Positions 34,426 to 45,350 are shown, counted from the stretch's first letter. The stretch is 64,000 nt of DNA from Woeseiaceae bacterium (GCA_021773055.1 JAJFKV010000064.1:62001-126000); one strand, 5' to 3'. Notes: generated by a model not told the origin, from the sequence alone. Numbers and translations are program-made.

Positions 34426-35793
34426 ATGCCCTTCATACCCCATACTGAAAAAGACACGCGCGAAATGCTCGACACCATCGGCGCGGACTCCATCGCCGAT
34501 CTGTTTGACGAGATTCCGGCAGAACTGATGATCGAGCATCTTCCGCATGTGCCAGAGGCTATGAGCGAGATGGAAGTCTCGAGGCTCATGCGCCAACGGG
34601 CAAAGATGGATGGTTCGCCGATGTGCTTCATCGGTGCCGGAGCGTATGAGCACCACATACCTACCGCCGTCTGGGACATCGCGACCCGAGGTGAGTACTA
34701 CAGTGCTTATACGCCGTATCAGGCCGAGGCAAGTCAGGGCACACTGCAGACGATCTACGAATATCAAACGATGATCACAGAGCTCACCGGGCTCGATGTC
34801 AGCAACGCATCGCTTTACGACGGCGCATCCGCTCTGGCTGAAGCATCGCTAATGTCCGTACGCACCAATCGTCGGGTGAAGACGGGACGCATTTTGCTCG
34901 CCCCCGGTGTTAATCCGGTTTACGAACAGGTTGCTGCGGCTATTGCGGGCGCGCAGGGCCTGACATTCGAGCGCCTGCCGCAGGATGCCGCAAGCGGCAA
35001 TGTCGATTTTGATCAACTGCCCGAGAACAGTGAGCCGGTCGCTGTTGTCGTGCAGCAACCATCTTTCCCGGGGACGCTCGATGACGTTGATCGACTCACC
35101 GACTGGGCGCACAAACAAGGCGCGTTGCTCATCAGTATCGTCAATCCAACATCGCTGGCGTTGCTGAAGCCGCCCGGGCAATGGGGCGAGGAAGGTGCCG
35201 ATATCGCTATCGGCGAAGGCCAACCGCTTGGCGTGCCGATGTCTTCGGGCGGGCCGTATTTCGGGTTCATGACCTGCAAGCAAAAACACGTTCGCCAGAT
35301 GCCTGGTCGTATAGTCGGACGCACAACTGACCTCGACGGCAATCCCGGCTTTGCACTGACTTTGCAGGCGCGCGAACAACACATTCGCCGCTCAAAAGCG
35401 ACCTCAAATATATGTACCAATCAGGGACTGATGGTTACCGCAGCGACGATTTATCTGTCGCTGCTCGGCTATGAAGGTCTCAGGAGCGTCGCAAATTCAT
35501 CGCACGCCAATACAACGCTATTGGTGGATGGCCTGTGCGAAATTGACGGCATCGATCGTCTTTACGACGGGCCCTACTTCCACGAGGTAGCGTTGCGGCT
35601 GGACCGCCCGGTTGCGCCGCTTCTCACGGCGTTGGCCGAGCGCGATATTCTGGGTGGTTTCGATCTCACGCCTTATGCTTCTGCCGATGCTTTATTGGTC
35701 TGTGCGACAGAAACAAAGACAGAAGCGGACATTGCCGCCTGCGTTGAGGCTTTTGCCGGAGTAATGGCCAGTAGCAACGTGAATAGCGCATAG
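34426..35793 (+). CDS. gcvPA: glycine dehydrogenase (decarboxylating) subunit 1
   Basis: Start ATG 34426 ([19 protein letters not shown]), 22 bp after gcvH; the track ORF runs upstream into gcvH in another frame. The 455 residues match the N-terminal half of GcvP in two-subunit enzymes: [50 protein letters not shown] and [22 protein letters not shown]. It lacks the PLP lysine, which resides in GcvPB. Unusually, a thiol-peroxidase-like gene separates it from gcvPB. Confidence 0.96.
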   Translation: MPFIPHTEKDTREMLDTIGADSIADLFDEIPAELMIEHLPHVPEAMSEMEVSRLMRQRAKMDGSPMCFIGAGAYEHHIPTAVWDIATRGEYYSAYTPYQAEASQGTLQTIYEYQTMITELTGLDVSNASLYDGASALAEASLMSVRTNRRVKTGRILLAPGVNPVYEQVAAAIAGAQGLTFERLPQDAASGNVDFDQLPENSEPVAVVVQQPSFPGTLDDVDRLTDWAHKQGALLISIVNPTSLALLKPPGQWGEEGADIAIGEGQPLGVPMSSGGPYFGFMTCKQKHVRQMPGRIVGRTTDLDGNPGFALTLQAREQHIRRSKATSNICTNQGLMVTAATIYLSLLGYEGLRSVANSSHANTTLLVDGLCEIDGIDRLYDGPYFHEVALRLDRPVAPLLTALAERDILGGFDLTPYASADALLVCATETKTEADIAACVEAFAGVMASSNVNSA

Positions 35794-35804
35794 CGAGGAA
35801 CCCC

Positions 35805-36320
35805 GTGGCCAAGATTCGATACAAGAACACGAGTTACAACACCTACGGAGAACTGCCAGCCGTGGGCAGCCGTGCTCCCGATGTATCGCTCGTCAATACC
35901 GAATTGCAAAACGTGTCGTTCGCGAACTGGATGGGAATGCGAAAAGTCCTGAATATTTTCGCCAGCATCGACAGGCCCGTGTGTGCGAAGTCTGTCATCA
36001 GGTTCGATCAACTGGCGGGCGAGATCGAAGACGTCGCCATGCTGATGGTTTCTTATGATTTGCCGTTTGCCCATAAACGTTTCCAGGCGGAGCATGGGCT
36101 GAACAATATCGTCGGTCTATCTGCGATTCGCCACGCAGGCTTTGGCGAAAATTATGGTGTGCAGATTGTCGACGGCCCGCTTGCCGGCATGTTTGGCCGC
36201 GCGGTTGTTGTGCTAGACGAAAACAACACGGTCGTGCACGAAGAGCAGATCGAAGATATCACCACAGAACCCGACTACCGTGCGGCATTCCGCGCGCTTG
36301 GAATTGAAATTGATGAATGA
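35805..36320 (+). CDS. divergent thiol peroxidase (Tpx-like), probably 1-Cys
   Basis: The 171 residues align with Tpx throughout: [47 protein letters not shown] and [19 protein letters not shown]. The peroxidatic Cys is present (C60 in [11 protein letters not shown]) and Arg132 is kept. The motif is altered: standard PSIDTPVC has become ASIDRPVC, losing the Pro and catalytic Thr, and the resolving Cys (KRFC in Tpx) is Gln94. C60 is the only cysteine. It starts at GTG with GAGGAA upstream, 11 bp after gcvPA, and overlaps gcvPB by 8 bp, so it is firmly in the gcv operon. It may have lost normal peroxidase cycling. Confidence 0.88.
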   Translation: MAKIRYKNTSYNTYGELPAVGSRAPDVSLVNTELQNVSFANWMGMRKVLNIFASIDRPVCAKSVIRFDQLAGEIEDVAMLMVSYDLPFAHKRFQAEHGLNNIVGLSAIRHAGFGENYGVQIVDGPLAGMFGRAVVVLDENNTVVHEEQIEDITTEPDYRAAFRALGIEIDE

Positions 36321-37794
36321 TCCGACACCAAGAAGCAGCAACCTGATTTTTGAAAAGTCGCGCTCGGGCCGGCGAGCTTTCGCGCAAGCACCCGCCGGGA
36401 CTACGACTTCAACGATTCCCGAGACGATGTTGCGCAGCGACATACCAAGATTGCCGGAAGCATCCGAACTGCAAACAGTTCGTCATTTCACGCGTTTGTC
36501 GCAAATGAATTTCTCGATCGATACGCAGTTCTACCCACTGGGTTCGTGCACGATGAAATACAATCCACGCGCGTGTAATGCACTGGCGCTATTGCCTGAG
36601 TTGGCGGGTCGCCACCCGCACGGTCCGGTAAGTCACGGTCAGGGCTTCCTCACCTGCATGTTTGAGCTACAGGAAATGCTCAAAGACGTGACAGGCATGA
36701 AGGGCGTTTCATTGACTCCGATGGCTGGTGCGCAAGGCGAGTTTGCCGGCGTCGCCATGATCAAGGCCTACCATGATGCGCGCGGCGACCATGAACGTAC
36801 GGAGATCATATGTCCCGACGCCGCTCACGGTACAAACCCGGCGACCGCAACCATGTGTGGCTGTGTTGTGAAGGAAGTCCCGACCGGCCCTGAAGGTGAC
36901 ATCGATTTTGACGCATTGAAAGAGGCGGTCGGTCCACAGACCGCCGGTATCATGCTGACGAATCCATCGACATTGGGTGTATTCGAACGTCGTATCAAAG
37001 AGGTCGCTGACCTGGTCCACGACGCTGGTGGCTTGCTGTATTACGACGGTGCCAACCTCAATGCCATTCTCGGTAAAGTGCGCCCCGGCGACATGGATTT
37101 CGACGTCATCCATATGAACCTGCATAAGACTTTTTCGACACCACACGGTGGTGGCGGTCCGGGCTCAGGTGCTGTGGGTGTGAACGAACGTCTTTTGCCA
37201 TTCATGCCAATACCGGTGGTCGGCAGCAAAGAGCTTGATGGTGAGACTGTTTATGACTGGCTGACTGAAGCGGATTTGCCACAGAGCATTGGTCGGCTAT
37301 CGGCTTTCATGGGTAATTCCGGCGTTCTGATTCGTGCCTACGTTTACATGCGCATGCTCGGTCGTGATGGCATGGAGCGCGTGTCGGAGTATGCGACGTT
37401 AAACGCCAACTATTTGTCAACGCGGCTTCGTGAAGCGGGTTTCGAGCTGGCATTCCCAACGCGAAGGGCCAGCCATGAGTTCATCGTGACAATGAAACGC
37501 GAAGCTAAATCCTTCAATCTGACTGCCATGGATATCGCCAAGGCGTTGCTCGACAAGAACTATCATGCGCCGACAACCTATTTTCCGCTACTGGTGCCGG
37601 AGTGCTTGCTTATTGAGCCGACCGAGACGGAAAGCAAGGAAACTTTGGATAATTTTGTCACTGCCATGGTCGAAATCGCAAACGCAGCCAAGGAGGGCAA
37701 AGAGTTCAAGGATGCGCCCTATACGATGCCTGTGCGTCGCCTGGATGACGTTAAGGCTGCCAGACAGCTGGATTTGGCCTACAAACCCGAGTAG
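36313..37794 (+). CDS. gcvPB: glycine dehydrogenase (decarboxylating) subunit 2
   Basis: Start ATG 36313 ([23 protein letters not shown]) overlaps the tpx-like stop by 8 bp; the track ORF starts 11 codons earlier. The 493-residue PLP subunit has [36 protein letters not shown] and the PLP Lys in [21 protein letters not shown]. With GcvPA it decarboxylates glycine and loads GcvH. No lipoamide dehydrogenase (L protein) is in the operon, as is usual. Confidence 0.97.
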   Translation: MNDPTPRSSNLIFEKSRSGRRAFAQAPAGTTTSTIPETMLRSDIPRLPEASELQTVRHFTRLSQMNFSIDTQFYPLGSCTMKYNPRACNALALLPELAGRHPHGPVSHGQGFLTCMFELQEMLKDVTGMKGVSLTPMAGAQGEFAGVAMIKAYHDARGDHERTEIICPDAAHGTNPATATMCGCVVKEVPTGPEGDIDFDALKEAVGPQTAGIMLTNPSTLGVFERRIKEVADLVHDAGGLLYYDGANLNAILGKVRPGDMDFDVIHMNLHKTFSTPHGGGGPGSGAVGVNERLLPFMPIPVVGSKELDGETVYDWLTEADLPQSIGRLSAFMGNSGVLIRAYVYMRMLGRDGMERVSEYATLNANYLSTRLREAGFELAFPTRRASHEFIVTMKREAKSFNLTAMDIAKALLDKNYHAPTTYFPLLVPECLLIEPTETESKETLDNFVTAMVEIANAAKEGKEFKDAPYTMPVRRLDDVKAARQLDLAYKPE

Positions 37795-37937
37795 ATGCAA
37801 TCGGAAAACGTGATCCTTGTGGTCGCACTTACGTCCTGATTTTGTTGAAATAGGGAACCGCTGGGTGCCCAGATAGTCGAGAGTAGTATGGGTGGGCGTT
37901 CAGTCCAGTTATCGATTCATCAATTTCTTGGAAGAAT

Positions 37938-40736
37938 ATGACAAAGGTCAGGATACTGGCGGCAGCCATCTTGCTGCTCTCAATTTCGGCGGCAATGGCC
38001 GCGGAAGACACCGAATGGACTGAAACACTTGAGCGAATTTCCTCAGGTGTTGTGTCTATCCGCGTGGATAGCACCCGGGCATTCGATACGGAATGGAACT
38101 CAACCTCGCAGGCGACCGGTTTTGTTGTCGATGCGGAGCGTGGGATTATTCTTACCAATCGCCATGTCGTGACGCCCGGCCCGGTTACTGCCGAGGCAGT
38201 CTTCCGCAATAATGAAGAGGTTCGGTTAACGCCGATTTATCGTGACCCCGTCCACGACTTCGGGTTCTTCCGTTACGACCCGTCTGCATTGCAGTACATC
38301 GACCCGGCGGAACTACCGCTGGTTCCGGATGGTGCAGGTATCGGCAAAGAGATCAGGGTCATCGGCAATGATGCCGGTGAACAACTCTCCATCCTCGCGG
38401 GCACAATCGCGCGCCTGGATCGCAAGGCGCCCACTTATGGGCGTGGCAAGTACAACGACTTCAATACTTTTTACTATCAGGCAGCGTCCGGGACCTCCGG
38501 TGGGTCATCGGGTTCGCCGGTCGTGAATATCGACGGTGAAGTCGTAGCATTGAATGCCGGTGCCAACAGTTCGGCCGCCAGTAGTTTCTTCCTGCCGCTG
38601 GATCGCATAGCGCGCGCACTTCAGGAAATACGTTCCGGAGAGCCGGTGTCACGCGGCACGCTTCAGACAACATTTCAAAGTAAGCCATTCGACGAGCTAC
38701 GGCGACTGGGTCTGACGTCTGAATCCGAACGCCAGGCACGCTCGAGAAACTCTGAACAGACCAGCATGCTGACCATAGGTCATGTGATCCCAATGTCGCC
38801 GGCCGCGGGAAAATTGGCATCGGGCGATATTCTTATTCGAGTCAATGGCGAAATGGTCACCGAGTTTATTCCGCTTGAGTCCATTCTTGACGAACATGTC
38901 GGTGAGGAAATTGAGTTAGAGATTGAGCGCGGCGGCCGGACTATCGTCAGCAGTATAATAGTCGACGATCTGCACGGGATAACGCCGGATGAGTATCTGG
39001 AGTTCGGCGACGGTATCGTGAATACGCTGTCCTATCAGCAAGCGCGACACTACAACCGCCAACCGAGAGGAGTCTATGTTGCCAATCCGGGCTACCTGTT
39101 CTCAAAATCAGCGATTCCTCGTGGTGCGGTCATTATCGAGATGGACGGCGCGCCAGTTGATGATCTCGATGATTTCGAGGCGGCGCTCGAGAAGCTCGCT
39201 GACGGCGAACGAGCCAAGGTTCGTTATGTCGACATGGAAAATCCGCAAAATTCGGTGGTTCGATTGCTGGAAATGGATCGCGTCTGGTTTCGCGCACAGC
39301 GCTGCATTCGAGACGACGCGGCGGGCGCATGGCCGTGCCGTGCGCTGGCCGATGGCCCGAAGTCCTCACCAGCGGAAGTCGGTAGCACACAACTGAAATC
39401 CTATGATGATCCTCGTCTTAAGAAGATTTCCCCGTCGCTGGTCGTTGTGACTTTTGACTTACCGTATACCTTATCCGGCGTTTCAGAGCGGCATTACTAC
39501 GGCACTGGCCTCATCGTCGACAAAGAACGCGGCTACGTTGTTGTTGATCGCAATACGGTTCCGATCGCGATCGGCGATGTGTCGATAACCTTTGCCGGTT
39601 CACTGGAAGTTGCGGCGAAGGTTGAGCAACTGCACCCATTGCATAATTTTGCGATCGTATCCTATGACCCGAAGAGTATAGGTGACACGCCGGTCAAGGC
39701 GGCCGAGTTTTATACCAAAGCATTAAAGCCCGGAGACGATGTCTGGGTTGTAGGCATCAAAGCCGATCATCAGCTCGCGCATCAGCACAGCACGGTTTCA
39801 TCGGTCGACCCCCTGTTGCTGCCATTGTCGAGGACGTTGCGCTTTCGGGATTCGAATATCGAAGGTATCGATCTGGTCACCGCACCCACGGACTTTGACG
39901 GCGTTTTGGTCGACAAGAAGGGTCGAGTAGCGGCGACCTGGTCAAGCTTCGTTCTGCAATCGGGGAACGATGCTTCGCAGTTTAATCGCGGTGTCGGCAG
40001 CGAAGTTATTTTACAATTCCTCGATACCGTTCGTGATGGCAAGCCGTTTTATTCACTGGAAGCGGAATTTGTCTATGCACCGTTGTTTGCCGCCCGCAAG
40101 ATGGGTGTTGATGAAGACTGGATCGCACGCCTGGAAGACAACAATCCGGTGCGCCGCAGAGCGTTGAGCGTGACGCGCCTGGTTGCTGATACAGCGGCGG
40201 CCAGACTTCTCAAGAATGGCGATATGGTGCTCGCGATAGATGGCAAAGTAGTAACGTCTTACAGCGCGCTCGAGAAAGCGGTCCAAAAGCCGGAAGTTGT
40301 GGTCACCGTTTGGCGGGATGATGCTGTGCAGAATCTTACAGTACAGACGGCGGCTCTGACCGGTCGTGGAATCGACCGGGCAGTCTCCTGGGCCGGCGCA
40401 CTGCTGCAGAACCCGCATCGCGCGATGGCGGCACAGCGCGGTGTTGGCACAAACGGGGTTTATGTTGCCTATTTTAGTTACGGATCGCCAGCAACGCGGT
40501 ACGGACTTTGGGCGGGCCGGCGCGTGGTGGAGGTGAATGAAACGGTAACACCGGATTTGCAAGCGTTCGTCGATGCTGTAAAAGATATTGAGCATCGAGA
40601 GTCGGTGCGACTAAAGACCGTGACGTGGAACGGTACTACTGAGGTCATAACACTGAAGCTTGATAATCAATACTGGCCAGCTTACGAGATTCGTCGCCAG
40701 GAAAACGGTTGGAGGCGCACAGACTTTGGGTCGTAG
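37938..40736 (+). CDS. Nma111/Deg7-like double-domain serine protease
   Basis: The 932 residues start with a signal peptide (MTKVRILAAAILLLSISAAMA). A trypsin-like domain has a full triad: H76 in LTNRHVV, D107 in DPVHDFGFF, S191 in TSGGSSGSPVVNIDG. PDZ-like domains follow (about 270-350 and 370-450), then a second protease-like domain (about 490-720) without a triad, and another PDZ-like region. SSGSPVVNIDG, FFLPLDRIARAL and KPFDELRRLGLTSESE recall fungal Nma111 and plant Deg7 rather than ordinary DegP/DegQ. It probably acts in the periplasm. It begins 143 bp after gcvPB. Confidence 0.85.
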   Translation: MTKVRILAAAILLLSISAAMAAEDTEWTETLERISSGVVSIRVDSTRAFDTEWNSTSQATGFVVDAERGIILTNRHVVTPGPVTAEAVFRNNEEVRLTPIYRDPVHDFGFFRYDPSALQYIDPAELPLVPDGAGIGKEIRVIGNDAGEQLSILAGTIARLDRKAPTYGRGKYNDFNTFYYQAASGTSGGSSGSPVVNIDGEVVALNAGANSSAASSFFLPLDRIARALQEIRSGEPVSRGTLQTTFQSKPFDELRRLGLTSESERQARSRNSEQTSMLTIGHVIPMSPAAGKLASGDILIRVNGEMVTEFIPLESILDEHVGEEIELEIERGGRTIVSSIIVDDLHGITPDEYLEFGDGIVNTLSYQQARHYNRQPRGVYVANPGYLFSKSAIPRGAVIIEMDGAPVDDLDDFEAALEKLADGERAKVRYVDMENPQNSVVRLLEMDRVWFRAQRCIRDDAAGAWPCRALADGPKSSPAEVGSTQLKSYDDPRLKKISPSLVVVTFDLPYTLSGVSERHYYGTGLIVDKERGYVVVDRNTVPIAIGDVSITFAGSLEVAAKVEQLHPLHNFAIVSYDPKSIGDTPVKAAEFYTKALKPGDDVWVVGIKADHQLAHQHSTVSSVDPLLLPLSRTLRFRDSNIEGIDLVTAPTDFDGVLVDKKGRVAATWSSFVLQSGNDASQFNRGVGSEVILQFLDTVRDGKPFYSLEAEFVYAPLFAARKMGVDEDWIARLEDNNPVRRRALSVTRLVADTAAARLLKNGDMVLAIDGKVVTSYSALEKAVQKPEVVVTVWRDDAVQNLTVQTAALTGRGIDRAVSWAGALLQNPHRAMAAQRGVGTNGVYVAYFSYGSPATRYGLWAGRRVVEVNETVTPDLQAFVDAVKDIEHRESVRLKTVTWNGTTEVITLKLDNQYWPAYEIRRQENGWRRTDFGS

Positions 40737-41685
40737 GTCAAAAGTTACTGCGAGATTGTTCCTGCCGCTGGCGGCGCTGACGATACTAATTGTCAGTTAC
40801 TCGCACGCGCAGACGATGTACAAGTATCGCGGTGAAGCCGGCGAATGGATATATACCGATCGCAAACCCATGGCCGCGGAAACCGTCGAGGTGCGCAAGC
40901 TGGAAACTACGTTTATCGTGCCTGAATTTTCCGTGACCCACGACGTGCTCGGCAGGACGATCGAGTTCGTCGCGCACAATGAGTTTTATGCGCCCGTTGA
41001 AGTCCTGCTTGAATTCGTCGAGATAACCGGCCTCACCTATCCGGATCCGGACCAGATACTGCGTTGGGTGATCGAACCACGCAGCGATCAGTTGCTGCTG
41101 ACTCTCGAGGCCCTGGAGGAAGTCGATGCGCCGCATGTCGAGTATCAGTTCGAGTACATGCCGGGCGACCCGACCGCACATCATCAGGCTGGAGATGGCT
41201 ACGTGGCGCCATTTTCTGCGGGGCGTAACTTTCCGGTTACTCAGGCGTACCCGGATTCGATTACGCATCAAACTCTCGACAGTGTCTATGCGGTTGATAT
41301 CGTGATGCCGATCGGCACAGACGTTCTTGCAGCACGCGGCGGTGTGGTGTTCGACGTCGCGTCGGACAACTATCGAGGTGGACTCGATCTTTCGCGCGAC
41401 GGGCAGGCGGCAAATATCGTTCGAATACTGCACGATGACGGTACGTTCTCGCTGTATGCGCACCTGAACTGGAATTCTATTCGTGTTAAACCCGGTGACC
41501 GTGTTCGCGCGGGCCAATACATTGCGGATTCCGGTAATACCGGATTTAGTAGTGGGCCGCATTTGCATTTCGCGGTACAAAGAAACTCCGGGCTAAACAT
41601 TCAGTCATTACCGGTTGTATTCAAGGGGCCAAACTCGAACCGCGTTGTTCCTGCAACCGGTGACGTGCTAACCGCATATCCGTAG
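40726..41685 (+). CDS. M23 family metallopeptidase with signal peptide
   Basis: The likely start is TTG 40726 (LGRRSKVTARLFLPLAALTILIVSYSHAQ), with GGAGG at 40711-40715, overlapping the Deg-like gene; the earlier track start lacks support. In about 319 residues: signal peptide, a DUF4124-like strand (MYKYRGEAGEWIYTDRKP), a middle domain, and a C-terminal LytM domain with YAVDIVMPIGTDVLAARGGVVFDVA, LYAHLNW and SSGPHLHFAVQ. Two zinc/catalytic His motifs are kept; the first HxxxD reads in the variant SVYAVDI. It is a likely periplasmic peptidoglycan endopeptidase or amidase activator. Confidence 0.85.
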   Translation: MGRRSKVTARLFLPLAALTILIVSYSHAQTMYKYRGEAGEWIYTDRKPMAAETVEVRKLETTFIVPEFSVTHDVLGRTIEFVAHNEFYAPVEVLLEFVEITGLTYPDPDQILRWVIEPRSDQLLLTLEALEEVDAPHVEYQFEYMPGDPTAHHQAGDGYVAPFSAGRNFPVTQAYPDSITHQTLDSVYAVDIVMPIGTDVLAARGGVVFDVASDNYRGGLDLSRDGQAANIVRILHDDGTFSLYAHLNWNSIRVKPGDRVRAGQYIADSGNTGFSSGPHLHFAVQRNSGLNIQSLPVVFKGPNSNRVVPATGDVLTAYP

Positions 41686-41700
41686 GGGCATTCAAACAGG

Positions 41701-42132
41701 ATGGATATTCTAGCGTCACCGATTGGTGTACTGATTATTTTGGTAATCGTCACGATTGCGGCCTTCGTTTATGAACCGGCCAAATACGTCGGCGTTTGGC
41801 GCGAAATAGCAACCCGCTACGAAACGGACCGGCGCCCGGTTTCGGTCGCGTTTCCCGGAGAGAAGGTATCGCTGGGTGTATTCGAATTTGCACATATCGA
41901 TGCGGGCCTTGACGACGAGGGTTTCTGGATGCTGTATGACGGCCCCGCTGAAAAAAAAGCGCCTGACTGTGTTCTCGTGCCCTGGGATTGCATTCGCTTC
42001 AAGCAGGCGGAGGAAAAGCGACACAATTTTCAAATTCGATTGAAGTCGCCGCTTGATTTTTATGTGTCGCCAGAGCTGGGCGAAGCATTGCAACGACGCA
42101 GTCAGAGCATGCCGACGCAGCAACAGTCGTGA
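41701..42132 (+). CDS. membrane-anchored protein of unknown function
   Basis: A 143-residue protein with one N-terminal transmembrane helix (PIGVLIILVIVTIAAFVY) and a soluble domain of about 110 residues (VSLGVFEFAHIDAGLDDEGFWMLYDGPAEKKAPDCVLVPWDCIRF). The domain looks like a small beta-rich module. GGATG precedes the gene closely, 15 bp after the peptidase stop, and the 3' end overlaps the arsenate-reductase-like gene. No family recognised. Confidence 0.7.
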   Translation: MDILASPIGVLIILVIVTIAAFVYEPAKYVGVWREIATRYETDRRPVSVAFPGEKVSLGVFEFAHIDAGLDDEGFWMLYDGPAEKKAPDCVLVPWDCIRFKQAEEKRHNFQIRLKSPLDFYVSPELGEALQRRSQSMPTQQQS

Positions 42133-42650
42133 GCGGCCCCACCGGGTCCATGCGTTTTCTTGTTCTGTGCACCGGTAATTCTTGCCGCAGCATATTGGCG
42201 GAGGTGTTGTTCAATGAGCTCGGCACCGGCAAGGTCGTAGCGCACAGCGCAGGTAGCCATCCAGCCGGCGAGGTCAATCCGGCCGCCTTAGACAAGCTCG
42301 AAAGAGAAGGTCATTCGACAGTGGGACTAAGCTCCAAATCCTGGGATGAGTTCAGTGGCGCAGGCGCACCCGAGATCGATATCGTCATTACTGTCTGTGA
42401 CAGCGCGGCCGGCGAGTCCTGCCCGCTTTGGAACGGCGCGCCCGTAAGCGCTCATTGGGGTATCCCGGATCCTGCCGACGCCAGTGCGGCAGCGGCGGAA
42501 GCAGCATTTGATAAGGCATACCGGCAATTGCGATCGCGAATTGAGCAAACGCTTCAATTACCGATGCAAAGCATGGATATCAGATATCGAAAAGATGCAC
42601 TGCAGCGTATTCACGATGCTTGCAACACAAGGGAAGGAAAGCTGGGGTAG
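42129..42650 (+). CDS. arsC: arsenate reductase / low-molecular-weight phosphatase family protein
   Basis: The P-loop CTGNSCRS near the N-terminus (FLVLCTGNSCRSILAEVLFNEL) and the later pair of cysteines in TVCDSAAGESCPLW form the three-Cys relay of thioredoxin-linked ArsC. VSAHWGIPDPADA supplies the general-acid Asp. It would reduce arsenate to arsenite. No arsB, arsR or acr3 gene is nearby, so the role is not certain and a tyrosine phosphatase is the alternative. Start GTG 42129 overlaps the previous stop (GTGA); ATG 42150 (MRFLVLCTG) is also possible. Confidence 0.8.
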   Translation: MSGPTGSMRFLVLCTGNSCRSILAEVLFNELGTGKVVAHSAGSHPAGEVNPAALDKLEREGHSTVGLSSKSWDEFSGAGAPEIDIVITVCDSAAGESCPLWNGAPVSAHWGIPDPADASAAAAEAAFDKAYRQLRSRIEQTLQLPMQSMDIRYRKDALQRIHDACNTREGKLG

Positions 42651-42698
42651 TATTCTCAACGCGTTGATCAAAAGGTACTCGTACAGGGAGATTCGAAC

Positions 42699-43226
42699 AT
42701 GCATATCGTATTGGGCCTGCTGACGACCATCGTCACAATTTTGTATTTGCTGGACAGGGCGGGAATCGATATTGGCTGGCTCAATCCCTTCCACTGGCGA
42801 AGACGCAGAGCCTGGTCGAACCAATACCACGGCGATCCGATCTACTCGGTTAAAGACCCGTTGCACGTTGCTGCTTTGCTGGTCATCGGCGTTGCGAAAA
42901 TCGAGGGTGATCTCAGCTCCGAGCAAAAGCAGTTATTGCTGGATCAGTTTTCGACGACTTTTTCCATGGACAAATCAGAAGCCTCGGGGTTGTTGGGCTC
43001 GGCAGCGCATTTATTGGCGGCACCACAATTGGTTGGATCTCAACTGGAGAAGCTAGCGGAAAGAAACAAGGGCAGCTTTTCCCATGAACAAGCGGAATCT
43101 GTTATTCAGATGATGCACACAGTCGCATCTGCGAGCGGCAGCCTGTCAGGAGAGCAGTGCAGCTACATTGACGGCATGCGCTCGTTGTTGGCGCCGACAC
43201 CAAAAGCGGCTGGGCCCTGGAATTAG
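42699..43226 (+). CDS. TerB-like domain protein with membrane anchor
   Basis: The 175-residue protein has an N-terminal hydrophobic helix ([17 protein letters not shown]), a basic segment (WRRRRAW) and a helical domain ([29 protein letters not shown]...[29 protein letters not shown]) that repeats the TerB pattern of acidic turns between helices. TerB-like domains are known from tellurite resistance and envelope-stress proteins; this protein's task is unknown. GGAG lies before the ATG. It converges on the YyaL gene with a 4-bp overlap. Confidence 0.65.
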   Translation: MHIVLGLLTTIVTILYLLDRAGIDIGWLNPFHWRRRRAWSNQYHGDPIYSVKDPLHVAALLVIGVAKIEGDLSSEQKQLLLDQFSTTFSMDKSEASGLLGSAAHLLAAPQLVGSQLEKLAERNKGSFSHEQAESVIQMMHTVASASGSLSGEQCSYIDGMRSLLAPTPKAAGPWN

Positions 43227-45262
43227 CCCGCACTCGCCTCGCTAATTTGCGCGGCCAGTGCCTCCCAGGTCGTGACCGGCATTTCGCAATGAGTGCCAAC
43301 GCATCGGTAGGCGACCGTCTCTCCAGCAATTTCTTTTCGATCTGCGAGGGCGCCCGGCAGACCTTCCTCTTCGGATTCGATCGCAAATACCATGCGCCGG
43401 GGTGCATAGATTTTGGCGGCAGAACTACGCCAGCGAGCGATTTCAACGGCCTCGCCACGAATGACAATAATCTCCGGGTGGGTCAGATATTCCTCGAGGA
43501 CCGTTAACAAGCTGACATGCCCGTGCGGGTATTCTTCGATGGCCTGCCAGGTACCGCGCAGGGTTCTTTCAGCAGCGGCGAGGTAACGAGTCTCGCCGAG
43601 CAGGAAACCGAGTCGCTGTAAAGCGAACGCGGCGATCCCATTACCTGACGGTACAGCTTCGTCCGCGATCGATTTCGGTCTGTGCATGAGCGCTTCGTGG
43701 TCGTTGGCCGTGAAGTAGAACGCGCCACTTTCTCCATCTTCGAAAAATTCCAGCATCAGCTCTGCGAGTTGTACTGCGAACTCCAGATGCCGGCTATTCC
43801 AGTCCGATTGCAGCAGTTCGAGCAATGCGTCAAGCAAGAATGCATGATCGTCCAGATACGCCGGAAAGCGCGCCTTGCCATCCTTGTAACTCGCCAGTAG
43901 TCGCCCGTCCTCGATCAGGTTTTGCCTAATGAAATCAACCGCGTCACGTGCGGCCGACGTTAGTTCCGGTCGTTCCAGTGAGCGCCCGGCGATCGCCAGC
44001 CCCCGAATGGCGAGCGCGTTCCATGATGTCAGCTGTTTTTCATCACGGTCAGGCGCGACACGTTTGACGCGCTCATCAAGTAGTATTTTCTTTGATCGTT
44101 CAATCGAATCTCGAGCATCGTCATCAGCGACTGCTTCGCGTACCGTAAGATGCCATTGGCCTTCAAAATTCGCAGCCTGCTTGAGTCCAAATCTGTTCGC
44201 AAATACTTCGTAGTCGTCGCCGAGAAGTTCTTCTACCTCACCCGGCGTCCACAAATAGTACAAACCTTCCTCACCTTCCGAGTCCGCATCACGTGACGAA
44301 AAGAATCCGCCACCAGCGGCCCGCATGTCGACCAGCATCCAGTCTGCTGTTGCATTCGCAATGTCCACGAACAGTGTTTCTCCTGTCGCCAATGCCGCTT
44401 GCGCGTATGAGGCCAGCAACGGTCCGTTGTCGTAGAGCATTTTTTCGAAATGCGGGATCTGCCAGTACCGATCGACCGCATAACGACAAAACCCACCGCC
44501 CACATGATCGAAAATTCCACCGTCAGCCATACGCGTTAACGTGAGCGTCGACATTAACAGCGCATCAAGATCGGGTTCTGTATCGTTGGCGCTGGAGCGC
44601 CAGTGGCGCAACAGTCGATCAATGCTTGCCGGGTGTGGAAACTTGGGTGCTGAGCCAAATCCGCCGTAATCGCGATCAAATGATTGTGCAAACGTGTCGC
44701 GAGCCTTGAGTAACGGGGCGGCAGTGAGGGTTACGTTGTCATCGCTGCCAGCGGGTTCGAGTTTCTTGAGAACGTCCAGCAGTTGACTGCTTTGAGTACG
44801 GACTTCGTCGCGTTGCTCCGTATAGTAGGCCGCGACTTTTTCCAGCAGGTCTGCAAAAGCGGGCAAGCCGTGACGAGCTTCACTCGGAAAGTAGGTGCCA
44901 CCGAAAAACGGCCGCTGATTCTCACCGTCCAAGAACATGGTCAACGGCCATCCACCGCCGCGCTGCGTCAACAACTGGTGCGCTGTCTGGTAGATCTTAT
45001 CGACGTCCGGACGTTCTTCACGGTCCACCTTGACGTTCACGAAGAGTCGATTCATGACTTCGGCAATCGCCTCATCCTCGAACGACTCATGCGCCATGAC
45101 GTGGCACCAATGGCAGGCCGAGTAGCCAACCGACAGCAGCACCGGTTTGCCCGTGTCCCGGGCCTCTCTGAAGGCCTCATCGCCCCACGGAAACCAGTCG
45201 ACCGGATTGTCGGCGTGTTGCTGGAGGTAGGGGCTGGACTCCTCGGACAGGCGATTAGACAT
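43223..45262 (-). CDS. YyaL-type protein: thioredoxin-like domain plus alpha/alpha-barrel
   Basis: I use ATG 45262 ([31 protein letters not shown]), giving 679 residues; the track start adds nine. The N-terminal DUF255 thioredoxin-like domain has [21 protein letters not shown] with a CxxC, then [36 protein letters not shown]. The rest is an alpha/alpha six-barrel like N-acylglucosamine epimerases ([46 protein letters not shown]). The family (human SPATA20) is widespread and of unknown activity. Cytoplasmic. Divergent from lgt. Confidence 0.88.
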   Translation of the reverse strand: MSNRLSEESSPYLQQHADNPVDWFPWGDEAFREARDTGKPVLLSVGYSACHWCHVMAHESFEDEAIAEVMNRLFVNVKVDREERPDVDKIYQTAHQLLTQRGGGWPLTMFLDGENQRPFFGGTYFPSEARHGLPAFADLLEKVAAYYTEQRDEVRTQSSQLLDVLKKLEPAGSDDNVTLTAAPLLKARDTFAQSFDRDYGGFGSAPKFPHPASIDRLLRHWRSSANDTEPDLDALLMSTLTLTRMADGGIFDHVGGGFCRYAVDRYWQIPHFEKMLYDNGPLLASYAQAALATGETLFVDIANATADWMLVDMRAAGGGFFSSRDADSEGEEGLYYLWTPGEVEELLGDDYEVFANRFGLKQAANFEGQWHLTVREAVADDDARDSIERSKKILLDERVKRVAPDRDEKQLTSWNALAIRGLAIAGRSLERPELTSAARDAVDFIRQNLIEDGRLLASYKDGKARFPAYLDDHAFLLDALLELLQSDWNSRHLEFAVQLAELMLEFFEDGESGAFYFTANDHEALMHRPKSIADEAVPSGNGIAAFALQRLGFLLGETRYLAAAERTLRGTWQAIEEYPHGHVSLLTVLEEYLTHPEIIVIRGEAVEIARWRSSAAKIYAPRRMVFAIESEEEGLPGALADRKEIAGETVAYRCVGTHCEMPVTTWEALAAQISEASAG

Positions 45263-45350
45263 TATTGAGCGACCTCGGGTGGCGGCCACTATGACCGGCT
45301 GTGGAAACTGACTATGATACGCGTCTTACCAAGGCGACTAGCAGGATTTC

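Noticed and set aside
42129-42650. Arsenic resistance operon
   Set aside because: Only an ArsC-like gene is present; no arsR, arsB/acr3 or arsA neighbours, so an operon is not called.
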